From DATKMG01 sp035541995 (GTDB lineage: Bacteria; Acidobacteriota; Terriglobia; Versatilivoradales; Versatilivoraceae), in contig DATKMG010000426.1 of the NCBI GenBank assembly GCA_035541995.1, forward strand, positions 1 to 7,924: a stretch of 7,924 nucleotides of DNA, written 5' to 3'. Each line of letters begins with the position of its first letter. Within the stretch, counting starts at the first letter, position 1. The notes under the pieces were generated by a model, which had not been told where the DNA came from, did not search any database, and worked only from the letters and a program-made list of their open reading frames with translations. Both the position numbers and the translations under genes were made by a program. Of the stretch, positions 6,208 through 7,924 are shown piece after piece.

Positions 6208-7924
6208 ATGACTAAGCTTCTTGCTGCCAAAACAGCAATGTGCTTGTGGGCCTGGAACGTCGCAATCGCGTTTCTATTTCCAGGAGGCGCTTCTGCGTCC
6301 GCGACATCTCCACTCTATGTTCGTGGTTACACAGTCATTCCCGAGCCCCAGAAGGTGCAGTTGAAAGGTTCCGACTTTGAGTTCGACAATGGATGGCGGC
6401 TCGATTTGGGAGATGGCGTCAAAGAAGATGACGCGGCAATAGGGAGTCTGAAAGACCAACTGGCAGAGCGGTACCACTTGAGTCTGGCCACCCGCGGACG
6501 AGGGAAAGCTGTTGGGGTCGTGATTCATCCCGGCGTGGTGGAGATTGGAAAGGCGACGGACCGGGAGAAGCCAGAACTGGCGGAGCAGGCGTATCGATTA
6601 GAACTGGGACCAGAGGGGATCCGGATCACGGCGAATGCATCAGCAGGATTGTTTTACGGAGTGCAGACGCTGGTGCAGCTAGTGAAGGCAGAGGGGGGCA
6701 AGTTGCGGTTACCGGAGGGCGAGATTCTAGATTGGCCTGATGTGGGTCTCCGGGAAATCTTCTGGGACGAACTTGAACACTTGGATCATTTCGGCGTGCT
6801 CAAACAGGCTATCCGGCGTGCGGCGTTCTTCAAGGTCAACGGCTTCGCACTGCGCTTGAATGGGCATTTCGAATATGCGAGCGCCCCGGCCTTGGTGGAT
6901 CCATACGCTCTTTCGCCAGCCCAGCTTCAGGAATTGACTGACTATGGGTTGCACTATCACGTCCAGGTCATCCCCTATCTGGATGGTCCCGCCCATGTGA
7001 ACTTTATTCTTGAGCACAATGAGTATGAGAAGCTGAGAGAGTTCCCCGAGACCGCGTTCCAAATGTGTTCCACAAATCCCGAGACTTACAAGCTGCTGCT
7101 GGGAATGTACCAGGACTTAATGGACGCCAACAAAGGGGTGAAGTATTTCCATCTCTCCACGGATGAGGCATGGTTTATCGGGAAGGCCGACAACGACCAA
7201 TGCCATGAGGCTGAGCGGGCAAAGCAATTGGGGAGCCCCAGCAAGCTGCTGGTTGAATATATCGAAAAGACGGCGTCGTACCTGCAGGATCATGGGCGCA
7301 AAGTCATTTTCTGGGGTGAAGATCCGCTGCAGGCTGAGGACATTCCTTTGCTATCGCCCAGTTTGATCAATGGAGAGGTCTATAGCACCGTTTATAACAA
7401 AGCCTTCCGTACCCGTGGCATCCGGCAGATGATCTATACGAATTCTCTGCCGGACGACCCGCTCTTTCCCGCCTACTCTGTCCTGTCTCCAAAAGAACAA
7501 TTACATCCCGGTGCAGGGACCCAGGAGCGAGCGTCGCGAGTTTTTGATGAGATCTCCTTCACTGCAGCTCGCAAAGAAGCGGAGATCATGGGTGTTGACA
7601 TTTATGCCTGGGGGGATCTCGGTCCGCATCCGGAGACTTTCTGGTTGGGTTACGCTGTGGGTTCCTCGGCAGCCTGGCATCCCGGTTCACCTGATCCGCA
7701 GGAACTGACACACAGCTTCTACCGGCTCTTTTACGGCCAGGGCGGGATTGAGATGGGTCAGCTCTATAGGCTGATGAGCACGCAGGCGCAGTTCTGGGCC
7801 AGTAGCTGGGACAGTGAGCCTTCGGGCGAGTTGCCGCTGGTGTTCGGTTATTCATACGGGATTGGTCCCTTCACTCCGCACGCCCAGACTCTTCCGCTCC
7901 CGCCTGTGCCCAAGGCGGACTACC
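6208..7924 (+). CDS. exported GH20-like beta-N-acetylhexosaminidase (paralogue B), 3'-partial
   Basis: The frame is open from ATG 6208 to the window edge: 572 codons read with no stop. The signal peptide ends near GGASA (residue 30). The layout matches paralogue A: N-terminal GH20 domain (about 41-160), then a TIM barrel with Arg182/Asp187, FKVNG, IPYLDGPAH (255-263), HLSTDE with catalytic pair Asp319-Glu320, Trp369 and YAWGD (Trp468, Asp470). By eye, more than half of the barrel residues are identical to paralogue A, so the pair arose by duplication, or by acquisition of a close homologue. Unlike A, it keeps the conserved His (His315) four residues before the Asp. The C-terminal helical domain found in A would lie beyond the edge. 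Codons 110-174 (6535-6729) use almost only purines in third position, unlike the rest of the gene. Role inferred: release of N-acetylhexosamine outside the cytoplasm, with specificity different from A. Confidence 0.85.
   Translation, partial: MTKLLAAKTAMCLWAWNVAIAFLFPGGASASATSPLYVRGYTVIPEPQKVQLKGSDFEFDNGWRLDLGDGVKEDDAAIGSLKDQLAERYHLSLATRGRGKAVGVVIHPGVVEIGKATDREKPELAEQAYRLELGPEGIRITANASAGLFYGVQTLVQLVKAEGGKLRLPEGEILDWPDVGLREIFWDELEHLDHFGVLKQAIRRAAFFKVNGFALRLNGHFEYASAPALVDPYALSPAQLQELTDYGLHYHVQVIPYLDGPAHVNFILEHNEYEKLREFPETAFQMCSTNPETYKLLLGMYQDLMDANKGVKYFHLSTDEAWFIGKADNDQCHEAERAKQLGSPSKLLVEYIEKTASYLQDHGRKVIFWGEDPLQAEDIPLLSPSLINGEVYSTVYNKAFRTRGIRQMIYTNSLPDDPLFPAYSVLSPKEQLHPGAGTQERASRVFDEISFTAARKEAEIMGVDIYAWGDLGPHPETFWLGYAVGSSAAWHPGSPDPQELTHSFYRLFYGQGGIEMGQLYRLMSTQAQFWASSWDSEPSGELPLVFGYSYGIGPFTPHAQTLPLPPVPKADY
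6535..6729 (+). other. codon-usage patch inside paralogue B
   Basis: In 65 consecutive codons, from GTG 6535 to CTA 6727-6729, I count 54 third positions that are A or G. Nine of the 11 pyrimidine-ending codons (ATT, ATC, GAC, TAT, TAC, AAT, TTT) encode residues with few or no purine options; the other two are GGC. Examples are runs such as CTGGCGGAGCAGGCG. Codons before and after are mixed, with frequent C and T endings, as is the matching part of paralogue A. The segment covers the end of the N-terminal GH20 domain. A mosaic origin by recombination with a diverged homologue is possible. Confidence 0.55.

Noticed and set aside
1..7924. tRNA, rRNA, CRISPR array or insertion sequence
   Set aside because: No cloverleaf-like segments, rRNA-like conserved stretches, regularly spaced repeats or transposase-like frames were found on either strand by eye.

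Overview
The window looks like a piece of an Acidobacteriota chromosome (soil or sediment type). This is an inference from protein style, not from a marker gene: the leftward gene at 309-1409 has the N-terminal helical module and the LPNFICTQ-type C-terminal region that I associate with secreted hypothetical proteins of Solibacter/Koribacter-like genomes. Base composition is moderately GC-rich. No rRNA, tRNA, CRISPR array, integrase or transposase was seen.

Layout: 1-308 holds no credible gene, only small inverted repeats. A secreted hypothetical protein is encoded leftward at 309-1409. A divergent intergenic region (1410-1584) carries a plausible leftward sigma70-type promoter. Three rightward genes follow. 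The first (1585-3438) is an exported fusion of a SUMF1/FGE-sulfatase-fold domain and an alpha/beta-hydrolase (esterase-like) domain. The second (3535-5910) is a complete exported GH20-like beta-N-acetylhexosaminidase. The third (6208 to the window edge) is a paralogous exported GH20-like enzyme cut off by the end of the window; it stays open from its ATG for 572 codons. The gaps between the rightward genes (96 and 297 bases) contain dyad symmetries that could be regulatory or terminating, but no strong Rho-independent terminator.

All four proteins have N-terminal export signals. The most economical reading of the rightward set is a small locus that works outside the cytoplasm on N-acetylhexosamine-containing, possibly acylated, glycans: the hydrolase would remove ester groups and the two GH20-like enzymes would release amino sugars. 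Substrate and co-transcription are inferences.

The main points of interest are the divergent GH20 active-site signatures (S-T-D-E instead of G-G-D-E, with the usual H-L-T/S-D strand replaced), loss of the conserved His in only one paralogue, a 195-base patch of strongly purine-biased third codon positions inside the second GH20 gene, a SUMF1 domain without the formylglycine-generating cysteines fused to an esterase, and mutually exclusive hairpins upstream of the first GH20 gene.
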